Shown: positions 39,071-50,785 of the stretch, piece after piece
How positions within the stretch are numbered: position 1 is the first letter of the stretch
Layout: each line of letters opens with the position of its first letter
From: Tillus elongatus
Lineage: Eukaryota > Arthropoda > Insecta > Coleoptera > Cleridae
DNA length: 64,000 nt
Assembly: GCA_964006375.1 (NCBI GenBank)
Contig: OZ023267.1
Location: 89,189,012 to 89,253,011 of the forward strand
Direction: 5' to 3'
Position numbers and translations under genes: made by a program
The notes under the pieces: generated by a model
The model's database searches: none
Seen by the model: only the letters and a program-made list of their open reading frames with translations
Told to the model about the DNA's origin: nothing

Positions 39071-39376
39071 ATGTATCACAACTCAAGAAACATGCCAAGA
39101 AAGCCATCAAATAATCATAACGGAATGGACACAAGAATACAGTCGAGTCGTGACAAAATAAATGAAGAACCTGCAATGATGAGGTACGACATTAAAAAGG
39201 TCGAAACGTTTATGGAGTTGGTAGATAGGAATGTGGTCAGAGTCGAACAGAAAACCGCTGAACAGCTAACAAAAATGAAAGTAGAAGAAAATCTACTAGA
39301 AACAAGCCCTGAAAAATATATAGAAAAGCAAATACTACAAGCAGAAAATCTACAAGAAATGAGGCCTGAAAAATAG
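39071..39376 (+). CDS. Unidentified 101-codon open frame, Lys/Glu-rich
   Basis: The product is highly charged with a heptad-like pattern (EQKTAEQLTKMKVEENLLE), so a coiled coil is plausible. No domain or known family is recognised. It stops just before AT-rich sequence (39380-39970) with nothing else coding, and is preceded by stops in the same frame. It may be the remnant of an element protein, or chance. Confidence 0.2.
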   Translation: MYHNSRNMPRKPSNNHNGMDTRIQSSRDKINEEPAMMRYDIKKVETFMELVDRNVVRVEQKTAEQLTKMKVEENLLETSPEKYIEKQILQAENLQEMRPEK

Positions 39377-39974
39377 TTAGGCACTGACAAAAAAGAAAAA
39401 TTAATAACGACAACAGAAGATTTATACTGTATGACAATTTAAAATCACCAGACAAATAAAACTAAACTTCAATGAAACAAACGTTATCTAGAAAATAATC
39501 ACAATAATCACGCTTTTAAAATTAGAAAAATTTTCTTCGAAAACAATATTTTTTACAATAAATATAGATACAATGATAACCAAAAATTTTATAAAAACAA
39601 ATATTCCTGAAATTATAATAAATTTAAAACTTATAAACCAAAATTTTTATGACAAGAACAGACACATTCGGCATGAAAATAAACTAAATAACGAAAATAA
39701 CAAGACACGAAAAGAAAAAAGCAAAAATATAAGATAAATAAAATTAATCTACATGAATTTTGATCGGATCCAATATGATATAAGCAATAAAAAGCATAAT
39801 CGCATGCCGAATAGACGAAACGAGACTGACAATAATTTATTGTACAAAATAAACAGTAAAATTACAAGCCAGAGAAATTTCTCCTAAAATAAATAAAAAT
39901 TGATTAGATAGAACTATATGACGGAAAATTGGTCAATTTAAAATTAAAATTACAGTGATATAACCCTGAGAAAT

Positions 39975-39983
39975 TTATAAAAA
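39975..39983 (+). repeat. Candidate 9-bp target-site duplication of FB2, left (imperfect)
   Basis: TTATAAAAA against TTATAAAGT at 58856-58864, 7 of 9 identical, each abutting the CCGG end of the element. Low-complexity sequence makes the match less telling than that of FB1. Confidence 0.5.
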
Positions 39984-40327
39984 CCGGCGTGAAGTTAGCA
40001 GCCAAATTCCAGCGGCTAATTTATAATATATTAGAAATAATATAAATTTCGACCTTAAAAACTTAAGTTGCATGTTTGCCGCCTTGATGGCAAAAAATTG
40101 AAAAGAAAAAAATAATAATTTCACCATATACAAAAGAAAACATAATTGAGGTTAAATATGACGAAAACGAAAATGAAGTGCCAAGGTATTATTGAGTTAT
40201 AATCAAAAGTTTTAAGTATATTTAGATAGCAACCCTCTTCTAAAAGTTCAACTCCTTGCTTGTCGTCCTTCATGATGAAGTCTGCAGCAAAATATACACA
40301 AATTTTAAATGAGTAAAAAATTGGAAA
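39984..40327 (+). repeat. FB2 left terminal inverted repeat, ~345 bp
   Basis: CCGGCGTGAAGTTAGCAG, CCAAATTCCAGCGGCTAA, TATATTAGAAATAATAT, CATGTTTGCCGCC, TTTCACCATATACAAAAG, GTTTTAAGTATATTTAG, GTCGTCCTTCATGATGAAG and TTTAAATGAGTAAAAAATTG all recur in inverted order at the right end. The right copy has an extra GCCGCTGGAAATTTTA duplication near its terminus. Confidence 0.9.
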
Positions 40328-42400
40328 AAAAAATTTTTTTTAGCCAAGATAAAAATGGGGTGCCAAAATAAGTGATAATAATATCGAAAGCATATTAACA
40401 TAGTCACCTTGCGCAAAAATTTCAACCCCTTTCTCGCAGCCCTTCATAGTTAACTTTAATTAACATGAAAAATGAATTAAAATGGTCTTTTTAGCCAAGA
40501 CAAAAATGGGGTGCCAAGATAAGTGATAATAATATTGAAAGCATATTAACATAGCCACCGTGTGCAAAAATGTCAACCCCTTGCTCGCCGTCCTACATAG
40601 TGAAGTCGGCGCCCCTATAGAGGAATGGACTTTAATTCACATGAAAAGTGTTATAAAATGGCTTTTTTAGCTAAGACAAAAATGGGGTGCCAAGATAAGT
40701 GATAATAGTATTGAAAGCATATTTTCGTAATAGCCTTTTGCAAAAACTTCAACCCCTTGCTTGCCGTCATTCATAGTGAAACCGGCACCCAACTAGAGAA
40801 ATTTACTTTAATTAACATGAAAAGTGAAATAAAATGGCCTTTACAGCCAAGACAAAAATGGGGTGCCAAGATAAGTGATAATAATATTGAAAGTATAATA
40901 ACACAGCAACGCTGTTGCAAAGCTTCAACCCCTTGCTTGCCGTCTTTCATAGTGAAGTCGGCACCCACATATAGACATTGATTTTAATTACCATGAAAAG
41001 TGAAATAAAATGGCATTTTTAGTCAAGACAAAAATGGGGTGCCAAGATAAGTGATAATAATACTGAAAGCATATTAACATAGTCACCTTGCGCAAAAATT
41101 TCAACCCCTTGCTAGCCGTCCTTCATAGTGAAGTCGCCGCCCAAATAGAGAAATTGACTTTAATTGACATGAAAAGTTTTATAAAATGTCTTTTTTAGCT
41201 AAGATAAAAATGGGGTGCCAAGATAAGTGATAATAGTATTCAAAGCATATTTTCGTAATAGCCTTCTGCAAAAACTTCAACTTCTTGCTTGGGGTCCTTC
41301 ATAGTGAAACCGGCACCCAACTAGAGAAATTGACTTTAATTAACATGAAAAGTGAAATAAAATGGCCTTTCTAGCCAAGACAAAAATGGGGTGCCAAGAT
41401 AAGTGATAATAATATTGAAAGTATATTAACACAGCAACCCTGTTGTAAAGCTTCAACCCCTTGCTTGCCGTCTTTCATAGTGAAGCCGGCACCCACATAT
41501 AGACATTGATTTTAATTACCATGAAAACTGAAATAAAATGGCATTTTTAGCCAAGACAAAAATGGGGTGCCAAGATAAGTGATAATAATACTGAAAGCAT
41601 ATTAACATAGTCACCTTGCGCAAAAATTTCAACCCCTTGCTTGCCGTCCTTCATAGTGAAGTCGCCGCCCAAAAAGAAAAATTGACTTTAATTGACATGA
41701 AAAGTTTTATAAAATGTCTTTTTTAGCTAAGACAAAAATGGGGTGCCAAGATAAGTGATAATAATATTGAAAGCATATTAATATAGCAACCTTGTTGTAA
41801 AACTTCAACCCCTTGCTTGCTGTCTTTCATAGTGAAGTCGGCACCCAAATATTCACATTGATTTTAATTAACATGAAAAGTCTTATAAAATGGCTTTTTT
41901 AGCTAAGACAAAAATGGGGTGCCGAGATAAGTGATAACAGTATTGAAAGCATATTTTCGTAGTAGCCTTCTGCACAAATTTCAACCCCTTGCTTGCCGTC
42001 TTTCATAGTGAAGTCGGCACCCAACTAGAGAAATGGATTTAAATTGACATGAAAAGTGAAATAAAATTGCTTTTTTAGCCAAGACAAAAATGAGGTGCCA
42101 AGTAAGTGATAAAAATATTGAAAGCATACTAACATAGCAACCTCGTGCTAAAACTTCAACCTCTTGCTTGCCGTTCTTCATAGTGACGTCGGCAACCAAA
42201 TGTAGACATTGATTTTAATTATCATAAAATGTCAAATAAAATGGATTTTTTTAGCAAAAACAAAAATAGGGTGCCGAGATAGAAGATAATAATACTGCAA
42301 GCATAATTTCGTAGTAACCTTATGCAAAAATTTCAACCCTTTGCTTGCTGTCCTTCATAGTCAGGTCAGCACCCAAATAGAGAAATTCGGCACCCAAATG
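40240..42400 (-). repeat. 176-bp satellite array, left arm of FB2
   Basis: AAAAATGGGGTGCC recurs near 40502, 40678, 40853 and 41030, in steps of about 176, roughly 12-13 copies. Each unit has CTTGCTTGCCGTCCTTCATA, GTGAAGTCGGCACCCAA, ATTGACTTTAATTAACATG and AGATAAGTGATAATAATATT. The first unit after the terminal inverted repeat is shorter. Confidence 0.93.
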
Positions 42401-42704
42401 TGGATTTTTGTAGAAGTATAATTTTTAACAAAATTTCATTTTCTCTGAAGATTTGTCAACGAAACGATCGTAAGGTCTCTTATTTGTAGTGAGGTCTTTC
42501 CTAACGCAACATATCCACCAAATTTCCTTAAAACAGCTTTGTAATTTTCGCAGAAAAATTTTTTTTCGAAAGAAAACTCAAAATTTTCCCGGAAAACCTT
42601 GTCTGATTTTCCTGGCCAACGAACTCATCTAAGCCATTAATAAAAGAAAGGGCCGAGTTTCATACAAACCTGTGAATTATTTTTTGAGTTATCGGTTGGA
42701 TACA

Positions 42705-42790
<86 letters not shown>
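42400..42790 (-). mobile_element. Microsatellite-core repeat, right half with (TA)n core, inside FB2
   Basis: GATTTTCCTGGCCAACGAACT, AATTATTTTTTGAGTTATCGG and then (TA)n at 42709-42787 are the reversed right half of the family. It sits at the inner edge of the left satellite arm, so it inserted into FB2 or arose at a TA-rich site there. Confidence 0.65.
42709..42787. repeat. (TA)n microsatellite
   Basis: About 79 bases of TA at the edge of the repeat above. Confidence 0.97.
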
Positions 42791-43751
42791 GCGAACACGT
42801 TGACATCTCCTCATATAAAATTTACGGTAAAGATGGCATCCTGGTTATACGGATGCCAACTTGTTTTCCACTTTACGGTTTTCTAAATACTATTTTGTGA
42901 CGCCAGCTATCGGAAAAACCTAAAATCAGCCGGACGTCAATTTAAAAGCTACAGTGAAATAAATATGCACTTTAGTTCATGGATTCGCTGCAAGGCGTCT
43001 CCTTGTCGAATCATCTGTATATAGTGCAGGTACGTAAAATATATATAGCGCTTAAATTGACATCCTTGAAATCTGACAACGTGGTTTTAAGGGAGTGTTT
43101 ATTATTTATTTAAATGTTTCGACATCATTCCATCATAGTGTATTCAAAGAGAGTGCTTCATCATACATAGTGACCTCCTGGCTTAATGCTTATAGAAAAA
43201 TGAGTTCGAGAAGTTTGCGAATGGTGCAGATGGCCCTAAGTCAATCAGTTAAAGGTATGAATTAATAACTCAAAACTGTGTTAATTTTAATTTTGACGGT
43301 TACGAAAAATTTGTTGTTTGTTTTTATACCATTAAGTATTACGTAAATAAATGTATTAATTCTAAGGTAATTTTAAACATACTTTTTTAAAGTAACTCAC
43401 CAGTCTTGTATTTGGAGTTTGCATTATTAAAAACTAAGCTGGGGCTTTGACTAACGTCAGCAGAGAAAAAATAAAGAAACCTAATTATTTTCGCTCAAGT
43501 TTTACTTTGTCAAGAAACGCCGATTGTTAAAGTTAATAATAAGGGCAACCTGTCTACATTTCATGATCCAAAAATACACTTAACTATTTATTTTTACAAA
43601 AAGTTTAAGGCATAGATACAGAGCTGCTTTAAATTTTGAAATAGTCTGTTTTTGCTATCCACCTCTAGGACACAATATGTTTCAGGATATATGGTGCATC
43701 TAGAATTAAGATCGGCCTTTCTATGTTTTCATAGAATGTTATAGTTTTCAT

Positions 43752-43920
43752 GCACGGCAACAATTATAGCTATTGAAATACATCGGTGCGACTATAGGAG
43801 TTAAGCATAGTTGGGGACACTCAGAAGTTGGATCAATGATCACCTGAGAATGTGTGTTGTATCGAATGTTTTAGGAAGGCAATGGCAAACCACAGAAGTA
43901 TAAATATCAGTGAAGTTTCC
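43752..43920 (+). mobile_element. 5S-rRNA-derived SINE (SINE3 type), in intron 1
   Basis: 43752-43862 aligns along its length with 5S rRNA: GCACGGCAACAATTATAGC at the 5' end, AATACATCGGTG, GAGTTAAGCATAGTTGGG (internal promoter region), TTGGATCAATGATCACCTGA and GAATGTGTGTTGT at the 3' end. About 111 of the usual 120 bases are represented. A tail with GGCAATGGCAAACCA, CAGAAGTATAAATATCAG follows, the same as in the next SINE. A working 5S gene would lack this tail and be less diverged, so it is a retroposed element. Confidence 0.8.
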
Positions 43921-44438
43921 TATTTTCGTTAGACAATCTTTTTTTTAACATTTATTGACGTGCATTTAATTTTTTTAAATGTTGAGAAAACAGTATTAAT
44001 TTTCTGCTTTGTAACTAGCTACTTCAATAACAATAGATATCCAGACGTATGTCAAAAACGCTGTTTTTCTAATAATTATATAGCAAACATGATTGCAGGT
44101 TGTTAAGTCTCTGAGATCTTGTTTATTGCATGTAATATTATATTTAGACGATTTGCTTGAAATCACCCAGTTTATCAAATAGATTACTAATTTACCTTAT
44201 TTTATGCGATCATAATACACCGAATTGTTACTAAAAATTAAGAAATTTTTTTAGCACCAAACAGTCGGTTGCCCTCTTCTAGTTTAGGCTGCTGTAATGA
44301 TCCACAATGCGTTCAGTATTGTGTAATATCGTACATTATTATACCAGGATACCGATAAAAGTTTTAGAATAAAATGTGTTTTATATAGTTAATCTATCAT
44401 GAGAAATGTTAGTTCCTAAAGAGTGTTTATTTTTTGAA

Positions 44439-44665
44439 CTTGGTACTAGCTAAGTGAGTAAAGCGCTGGACTCTACGTACTTTTACAAGGAGGTTGGCAG
44501 CTTTGGATCCCGTACCCACTAAAATAACGTAACGTAAGTGCATTTTGAGAGTTCAGAAAAAGTAGTTATTTATCACCATTTTAGAAGGCAGTGGCAAACC
44601 ATGGAAGTATAAATGCCAGTTGAGTCTTGCAGTCGGAGAAGACTGATACTGCTTACTTTCACTTA
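44439..44665 (+). mobile_element. tRNA-derived SINE sharing the 5S-SINE tail, in intron 1
   Basis: The head reads TACTAGCTAAGTGAGTAAAG and GCGCTGGACTCTACGTAC, resembling the D and anticodon arms of a tRNA-Lys or tRNA-Arg type, with a weak B box CTTTGGATCCC near 44501. The tail AAGGCAGTGGCAAACCATGG, AAGTATAAATGCCAGT is the same as that of the 5S-headed SINE 700 bases upstream. Confidence 0.7.
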
Positions 44666-44936
44666 TTGTGTCTATATACTTCGTTTGTTTTTCCAAATAT
44701 AATTGTAGTCTAAAAGCAAAGCATTATAACTATTTTAATTTTTTGTAAATAATGACCACAGAGATGCCTATTTCCTGTCAAAAATTACGATTGCATATCA
44801 AATAGCTTCGATTAATATGAAAGCTCTCCACATTTAAATTATAAGCTGTGCAGCGAAAATTATAACAGTTATTGGTGTGCCTATATTAGTCTATTAATTT
44901 CAATACAATGTAGAGACTTTTTCTCTTGCTTTATAA

Positions 44937-45055
44937 ATGCTTGTTTTCTTCTCCGTAACCAGTCGCGACTTTTGCAGCGGTCAGGCAAAAAAAATGTTTT
45001 GCTGCCTGCTTATCCCGTAAGAAGCGAAAAGGGTTGCAGAGAAGAAAACGAGCAT
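44937..45055. repeat. ~120-bp imperfect hairpin in intron 1
   Basis: ATGCTTGTTTTCTTCTCCGT and AACC at the left pair with GGTTGCAGAGAAGAAAACGA and GCAT at the right with a few mismatches; inner words TCAGGCAAAA and TTTTGCTGCCTG extend the fold. Size and symmetry suit a small MITE, but no target duplication was identified. Confidence 0.6.
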
Positions 45056-47949
45056 TTGCGAAGTTTGCAAAAATTACTTACGGCTATATATAGTATAAAC
45101 AGTTTGACATGTAAGGAAAAGCACAATCCACAAATTTATTAACCTAGGTATACGGCTGGAACCCTATGGCTGTTAATAAGCTAGGTTTAAATATCAAGGA
45201 AACTTTTGATCGAGACAAAATGTAGTCTAGGTTCTCTTCTGAACCACAATTATTATAGTAGTAAAGTTGTAACTAAAATCTGCTTGACAGTTTTTATATC
45301 ACAAACAGGCAGACAAAGAGATATATGCGCAGTGGATAAAAAAAAACAAGGAAATGTTTCAATTTCTCTTTGCATCTTGAACATATCATTTTTAAAAGAT
45401 TAGAAGCGTACTTATTTATTTTTCCTTATGCTCTACCCTAAATTTTAAATGCTTAATGAAACTCCAAAGCCGTGATTTATTACTCTATTAAGTAAATGAA
45501 GCTTTTATTATTTTTCCAAGTTTCTATCAGAAAAATGTGCTTCCGTCTATAAGAAAAAAAATAAGTCAGTAGATTCGTGTCTAAATAGACTTAACTTTTA
45601 GATCCTGCATTTTCTGTGTCAGACGAAGAATATATTTCCGAAACCTCACAATCAGACTATGTTCCATCAGACACGGAGTCAATTAGTGAATCTATTGCAC
45701 ATTCAATTGATAATTTCACATTTCAGAATTCTCCACACCTTAATATGTTAGAATCATATGCCGTTTCACCAGAAATTCCAGGTGCACATCCTTATACCAA
45801 CAAAAGTAATCAAGCACAAGATGGTTTATGTGCCAAACAAGACAAGCGTCAAAGAAGAAAACATCATTGTTCTTTCTGCAATTTAGAAATTGGAAATTTT
45901 GCACGTCACCTAGAGCGAAACCACGACGACGAGACTACAGTTCAGGAATTTCTGTGTCTTGATAAAAAATCGCAAAAACGAAAAAAAAATATTGATAAAC
46001 TTCGCAGAGAAGGTGATTTTTGCACACATAATATTATCCCAGTAATGAGACAAAATAAACCAGAAAGTAACTTCATTGTTTGTAAGTTTTGTCGTGATTA
46101 CTATTCGCAAAAGAGCTTACGAAGGCATGCCAAGCATTGCTACTTTAATCCTGATGCAAAAAAAAAAGATTCATGGCCTAAATTGAAGGGCAAACAATGA
46201 TGGCAGGACCTTTTGGTCCCAACGACATTTTTAGGGTAAGCGGAATTTTAAATATGATACGGGCAGATGACGTCTCAATTGTAGTTAAAAAAGACCCCAT
46301 CATTTGTGAAGTAGGTCGCAGATATATTCGACGTCATAAAGAGAAACACCTTCTAAATGTCGCAAAAAGAAATATGCGTCGTTTAGAGCGTCTGCTGATT
46401 ACTGCGAGGCTCTTAGAGAAAAACGAGTCTTGCAAAATATTAGATATCTTGTCGCCAAAAAAATTTAAGCTCTTGGTTAAAGCTACTCAGGAAATGTCTG
46501 GATACGATCAAGAAAGTCGCTCTTTCAACTCTCCTTCCTTGGCGTTACAAATGGGAACAATAATAAAAAACGCAATAAATACAGCACATTCTCTAGAAAT
46601 TCAAAAACAGAATTCATTTCCAGATCTCCTTGAACAGTTAAAAGCTTTGCTTACCCTAATAGAAACAGATTGGGCTCAAGAAATATCTAGTGAACCCGGT
46701 CAAGATTTGGCAATCAACAGATTCAATAAACCTACTTTGATTCCAATGGCTGAAAACATTGCTGTAAGTTGTTTTGTTATATTTTCTAAAAATGGAATAT
46801 TCAATTTGCTATATAACAATACTTAAAAAAATTCTTAAAGAATTTAAAACTGACTTTTTTATACTCAAGTATAATGTCACTCTCTTTTTTATTTCAGAAA
46901 TTTGAAAAATATTTAAAAAACTTAATAGTAAAGAGTAAAACGGAATTGCTGCTCGATTCTAAAAATAAAAAAGCATACCGTCATTTAATGGAAGCAATTT
47001 TTTGCGATGTACTGATATTTAATAAACGCAGAGTAGGAGAACTCCAAAGAATTTCCGTAGCTTCCTATACCACAAGTCATGAAAAACCAATATGTACAGA
47101 TTTTGAAAAAGTTTTAACTCAATCTGAAATAATACTTTTTCACTCGTTAAAACACATAGTGATACGAGGTAAACGAGGAAGAGGTGTCCCAGTCCTGTTT
47201 GAACGTGACATAGTACAATCAATTGAATTCCTAATAAGTTCCAGAGTAAATTTTGATTTCGCCGATAATCCATACCTATTTGGATTACCTGGAACTGACA
47301 ATCCGATTGCAGGCTGCTCGGTAATGAGAAAGCATGCAAAAATAGCCTTAGGAGATGCAAGTAAGGCGTCGCTTTTGACGTCAACCAAATTAAGGAAACA
47401 TTTGGCCACTGTGGTACAAATTTTAAAAATGGATAGAAACGAATTGGAACAGTTAGCCACTTTTATGGGGCATACTCCACAGACACATGCACAGTTTTAT
47501 CGTTTGCCTGACGACATTTACCAGGCAGCTAAAGTAAGTAAATTATTGATGATGGCAAAAAGTAGTACAATTGGGAGTATAAAGGCAAGTCCCTATCTGA
47601 AATCCATATTGATGAGAATTTAGTCGAAGAAGAATCCGAAGACGAATTTGAAAATCCAAATGTTGAAGAACTGTTCAACGGTGCAGACAACCAAGTTAGT
47701 GCGCATGTATCTACTGTGGATGTAAATGTTTCCGATATTTCATGCCATCGGCGTAAGAATAAAATGCCCCTGAAGAACAAGATCAAGCGTAAACTTGTTC
47801 CGTGGACAGAAGAGCAAAAGGAACTTACCAAACTATTTTTCAAAACACATATAAAGAAAAAAAATGCCTCCCAAGAAAAACGAAGTGTTATCTTTAATTG
47901 AAAAATACCCTAGGGTATTTCACAATAAATCGTGGACCGTTATTTAAGT

Positions 47950-49060
47950 TTATGTACAAAACATATATACCAAAACGTAGTAGTACTTACGTCCATTTCT
48001 AACATTAATTGTAAGAGGGGTTTGTCAACTCAAAAATCGTACACGCTTATTTCAAGTTCTGAAATAGAGTACAATAAATATTAGTTTAGTTGGTGCCCAG
48101 AGAGGTGGATTATTTTGCATTTTTCTTCTTAACAAAAACAAACCATACTTAAAATAACAGACATTAAAACTTTTGTAAACTCCTGCATGTATGTATTTAC
48201 AAAAATATATGTGTTTAGTTTCCTTTGTACTTAGAATAAAATTTATATTTTTTTGAAGCAGTTTTCACTTTTTTAATAAAATTATATTCTAGAAATCTGA
48301 TTTTTAATAACACAAATATTAGCATTTACAATCGAGCTTATTAATATTTTATTTATAATTTTATGCATTCTGTGCATCTTTCTATTTTACTAGTAATCGT
48401 CACACATGTAATTTGTTCTTTGGGTGATTATTACAATAAGGCACTAAAAGACAGTAATCTTAATTCGAAATCCAATCAGTTAGATGTTAATTAAATATTT
48501 CGATTTATGTTATTTGTTATTACTTTAAGTTAATGCAGTTTTTCCTTTCAAAAATATGGAGCCACCATAATCCACAGTTCACTTTTAAATCTAGGATCCG
48601 ATGGTAACCTTATACCTGATAAAATAAAATTTGATTTATTTGTGAACGAATATATTTTTCCCATTTAATGAAATTTTCTTATTCCATCGTTTGTTAGAGG
48701 CATTTTATATTTCATTCCATCCGAATACAATGTAACGGTATATTAATATATTCTAAAACCCGTCTTCCACAACACCTCGTTATACCGTGTCCTTGATATT
48801 TAATATCATGTTTACTTAACTGTACTATAAGTCAGGCAACATGGCAAGGATGTCATCTTTGCCAAAAACCTCATATACAGATGCCACAGTGTGCTTCACT
48901 ATGATGCAATATAAAATATGTATATAAAAGGATGGCACCCTGTACGTAAAATACCCTGGATGCGAAATTAAGTGCTAGCTAAATATTACATGTATATTAT
49001 ATACAGATGTATATTGGCAGATGCCACTTCTCCTGAAATTTGTATGTGCTGTCATACGCC
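47950..49060. other. No gene seen (interior of FB2)
   Basis: AT-rich stretch after the recombinase gene with AATAAA words (for example near 48073 and 48235) that may have served as poly(A) signals. No domain recognised. Confidence 0.45.
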
Positions 49061-49062
49061 AA

Positions 49063-49064
<2 letters not shown>

Positions 49065-49153
<89 letters not shown>
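49065..49153. repeat. (TA)n microsatellite
   Basis: About 89 bases of TA, acting as the core end of the adjoining repeat. Confidence 0.97.
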
Positions 49154-49160
<7 letters not shown>

Positions 49161-49370
49161 AAATTGAAACTGACCCCGGATATGGGTTCTATGGGTTCTA
49201 TGGGTCCTAGTTGCCGCTCATTTGAAAAAAAATTTGCAGTCTCACCATCGATACCTCTCTATTAGTGAATTTTTTTGAATAAAAGTTCACTAATATATAA
49301 AATAAAACATGTAGATCGCTTCTATAAAAATTCACTACCATAAGGCACTTGCTGCGTCGAAACTTTTTAT
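49154..49370 (-). mobile_element. Microsatellite-core repeat, left half inverted, plus right-end fragment
   Basis: ATAAAAATTGAAACTGACCC, CGGATATGGGTTCTATGGG (with the GGGTTCTAT word doubled), TCTCACCATCGATACCTCTC and ATTAGTGAATTTTTT give the reversed left half. At 49325-49365 a right-end fragment (AAAATTCACTACCATAAGGC, TTGCTGCGTCGAAAC) lies against it. Confidence 0.75.
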
Positions 49371-49549
49371 TTTGTAAGACTTTTAATTGCTACCAATGTT
49401 GTGGTGACGGAGCCTCGCATGTTTATCGTTGAAAAATTCTAGATTTATTGTAGAGTCAAGATATTGTTATATAACTATGTTAAACCATTACCTTTTTAGC
49501 AGAAATTTTATAAAAAGCTTGACTTGTGTGTTTTGTTTCTCTTACGTCG

Positions 49550-49880
49550 GACTATTTCCGCGACTATGGCCAATCACAGACGCCCGGGAGCAGATTAGTT
49601 CACTAGTCTGGAAATTTTGCCGAACCCCTGTCTTTCTGTAAGGAGTGTAGAAATCTTTAACGTGCCCAACATCTCATGGCCACGGGACCGACGGCTTTAC
49701 GCCCTCTCCGAAGGGCGGAACGTGCTGCATTTAACTTGCTCAAATACAATGTCACAACCTCGTTTGATGTTAATGTCACAGTATGAACTGAAAAAGTTAA
49801 AGGAGTCCCCTGGATCGAACCCGGTACCCTTCGGTTCAGAATCACGCGTTCTTACCACAGAACCACCAAGGCTCTATAAA
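49550..49880 (-). mobile_element. tRNA-headed SINE, copy 3
   Basis: The minus-strand head (49874 to 49802) has A box TGGTTCTGTGGTAAGA and B box GGGTTCGATCC with ACCGAAGGG between, very close to the head at 7991. The body on the minus strand contains GAGAGGGCGTAAAGCCGTCGG and TTGGGCACGTTAAAG, also matching copy 1 at 8150-8215. Open frames of both strands inside it are not genes. Confidence 0.8.
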
Positions 49881-50785
49881 GCTTGACTTATATGTTGTTA
49901 TGTAAAGTATTAAATTAGGAAAAAAAAATATAGTCCAAACTTAAACAAAATCTTTAAAAACTGGGGGATAAAGGCTAAAAAAGGCATATGACGTTAAGAA
50001 GTCGAAGTTTGCATGAAATTGCAGCTATAATCGAAGTTTTGAAAAAAATCTTGAAAACGCACTTTATGAGATGAGGTACCACACGCCAGGAGTAACCATG
50101 ACATCTGTAGATATTGTGCTTCTATGTTGTTCAACGTGACTGCGAGGACCGTGAAGCCAGCTACTCTATTGGACGTTTCTAAATTATTAGAAAAAAGTTT
50201 TCATCTGTTTTCTTGGAATATATTTTATTACCTAGTACTAGTTATTGACTTGGAGGGTTTTTAGTTTTTTGCGAATTAATTTTTAGTTTCTTTTTAATTG
50301 GGAGTCCAAATTTTTAGTTAGAATTTTAAGTTAATTTATAAATTTATTGCTTGGTTGTAAAACCTGCTTTTCTGCTAGTTGGTTTAGTTTTTTGTTTTTT
50401 TTTGGTAAAGCTGAAAATAAACTATCTGGCCTTTTTTTGGAACTTTGTTTGAATCAAAAAGCCTAAAAAATATATATCACACGAAACAGCATTATCTTTA
50501 AATATTTGAATAATAAAACTTATTCGAAAAGCATTAAAAATTTAAGTTATCAAACAGCAAGCAAAATAGTTTCTGCACTAAAAAAACACAAAATATGCTT
50601 ATTATTCAACCATAAGCAGAGTCATAAAAAGTAAAAAACGTCAAGAAAAGTTTTTTAACATAAACCCTGATCAACTTTGTTGTTCAAAAGAACTGACCGA
50701 AGGCAATTTAAAGGAGTATTTAACATAATACAGATGTAAGTAAAGATATTAAGTCTTATCGTACAAACCTTAAGTTTTATAGGAA
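49881..50785. other. No gene seen (interior of FB2)
   Basis: AT-rich. The last 150 bases may hold the degraded start of the transposase gene, but no clear frame or ATG could be chosen. Confidence 0.4.

Larger units (their letters stand above)
43200..47947 (+). pseudogene. Zinc-finger / tyrosine-recombinase / SANT-like protein (Crypton-like), spliced, decayed
   Basis: Tyrosine recombinases cut and rejoin DNA; Crypton transposons use them. Model: exon 1 43200-43254 (MSSRSLRMVQMALSQ, donor AAAG|GTATGA), exon 2 45602-46763 (acceptor TTTTAG, donor GCT|GTAAGT), exon 3 from 46898 (acceptor TTATTTCAG). Phases match at both joints. Exon 2 has C2H2-type fingers CSFCNLEIGNFARHLERNH (45868) and CKFCRDYYSQKSLRRHAKHC (46081), then the MAGPFGPND and RRYIRRHKEKHL boxes. 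Exon 3 has catalytic-site candidates RRVGE (47028), LRKHLAT (47389), FMGH (47463) and FYRLP (47494), that is R, R, H and the Tyr nucleophile; the usual first His appears to be Thr. A SANT/Myb-like tail PWTEEQKELTKLFFKTHI ends it. Single-base frameshifts near 46185, 47584 and 47860 make it a pseudogene unless they are assembly errors. Confidence 0.8.

Noticed and set aside
43752..43862. Functional 5S rRNA gene
   Set aside because: Too diverged from 5S rRNA, no T-run terminator, and followed by a SINE tail shared with a tRNA-headed element.
47019..47460. Minus-strand open frames across the recombinase exon 3
   Set aside because: Shadows of the plus-strand recombinase exon with its catalytic boxes and splice sites.
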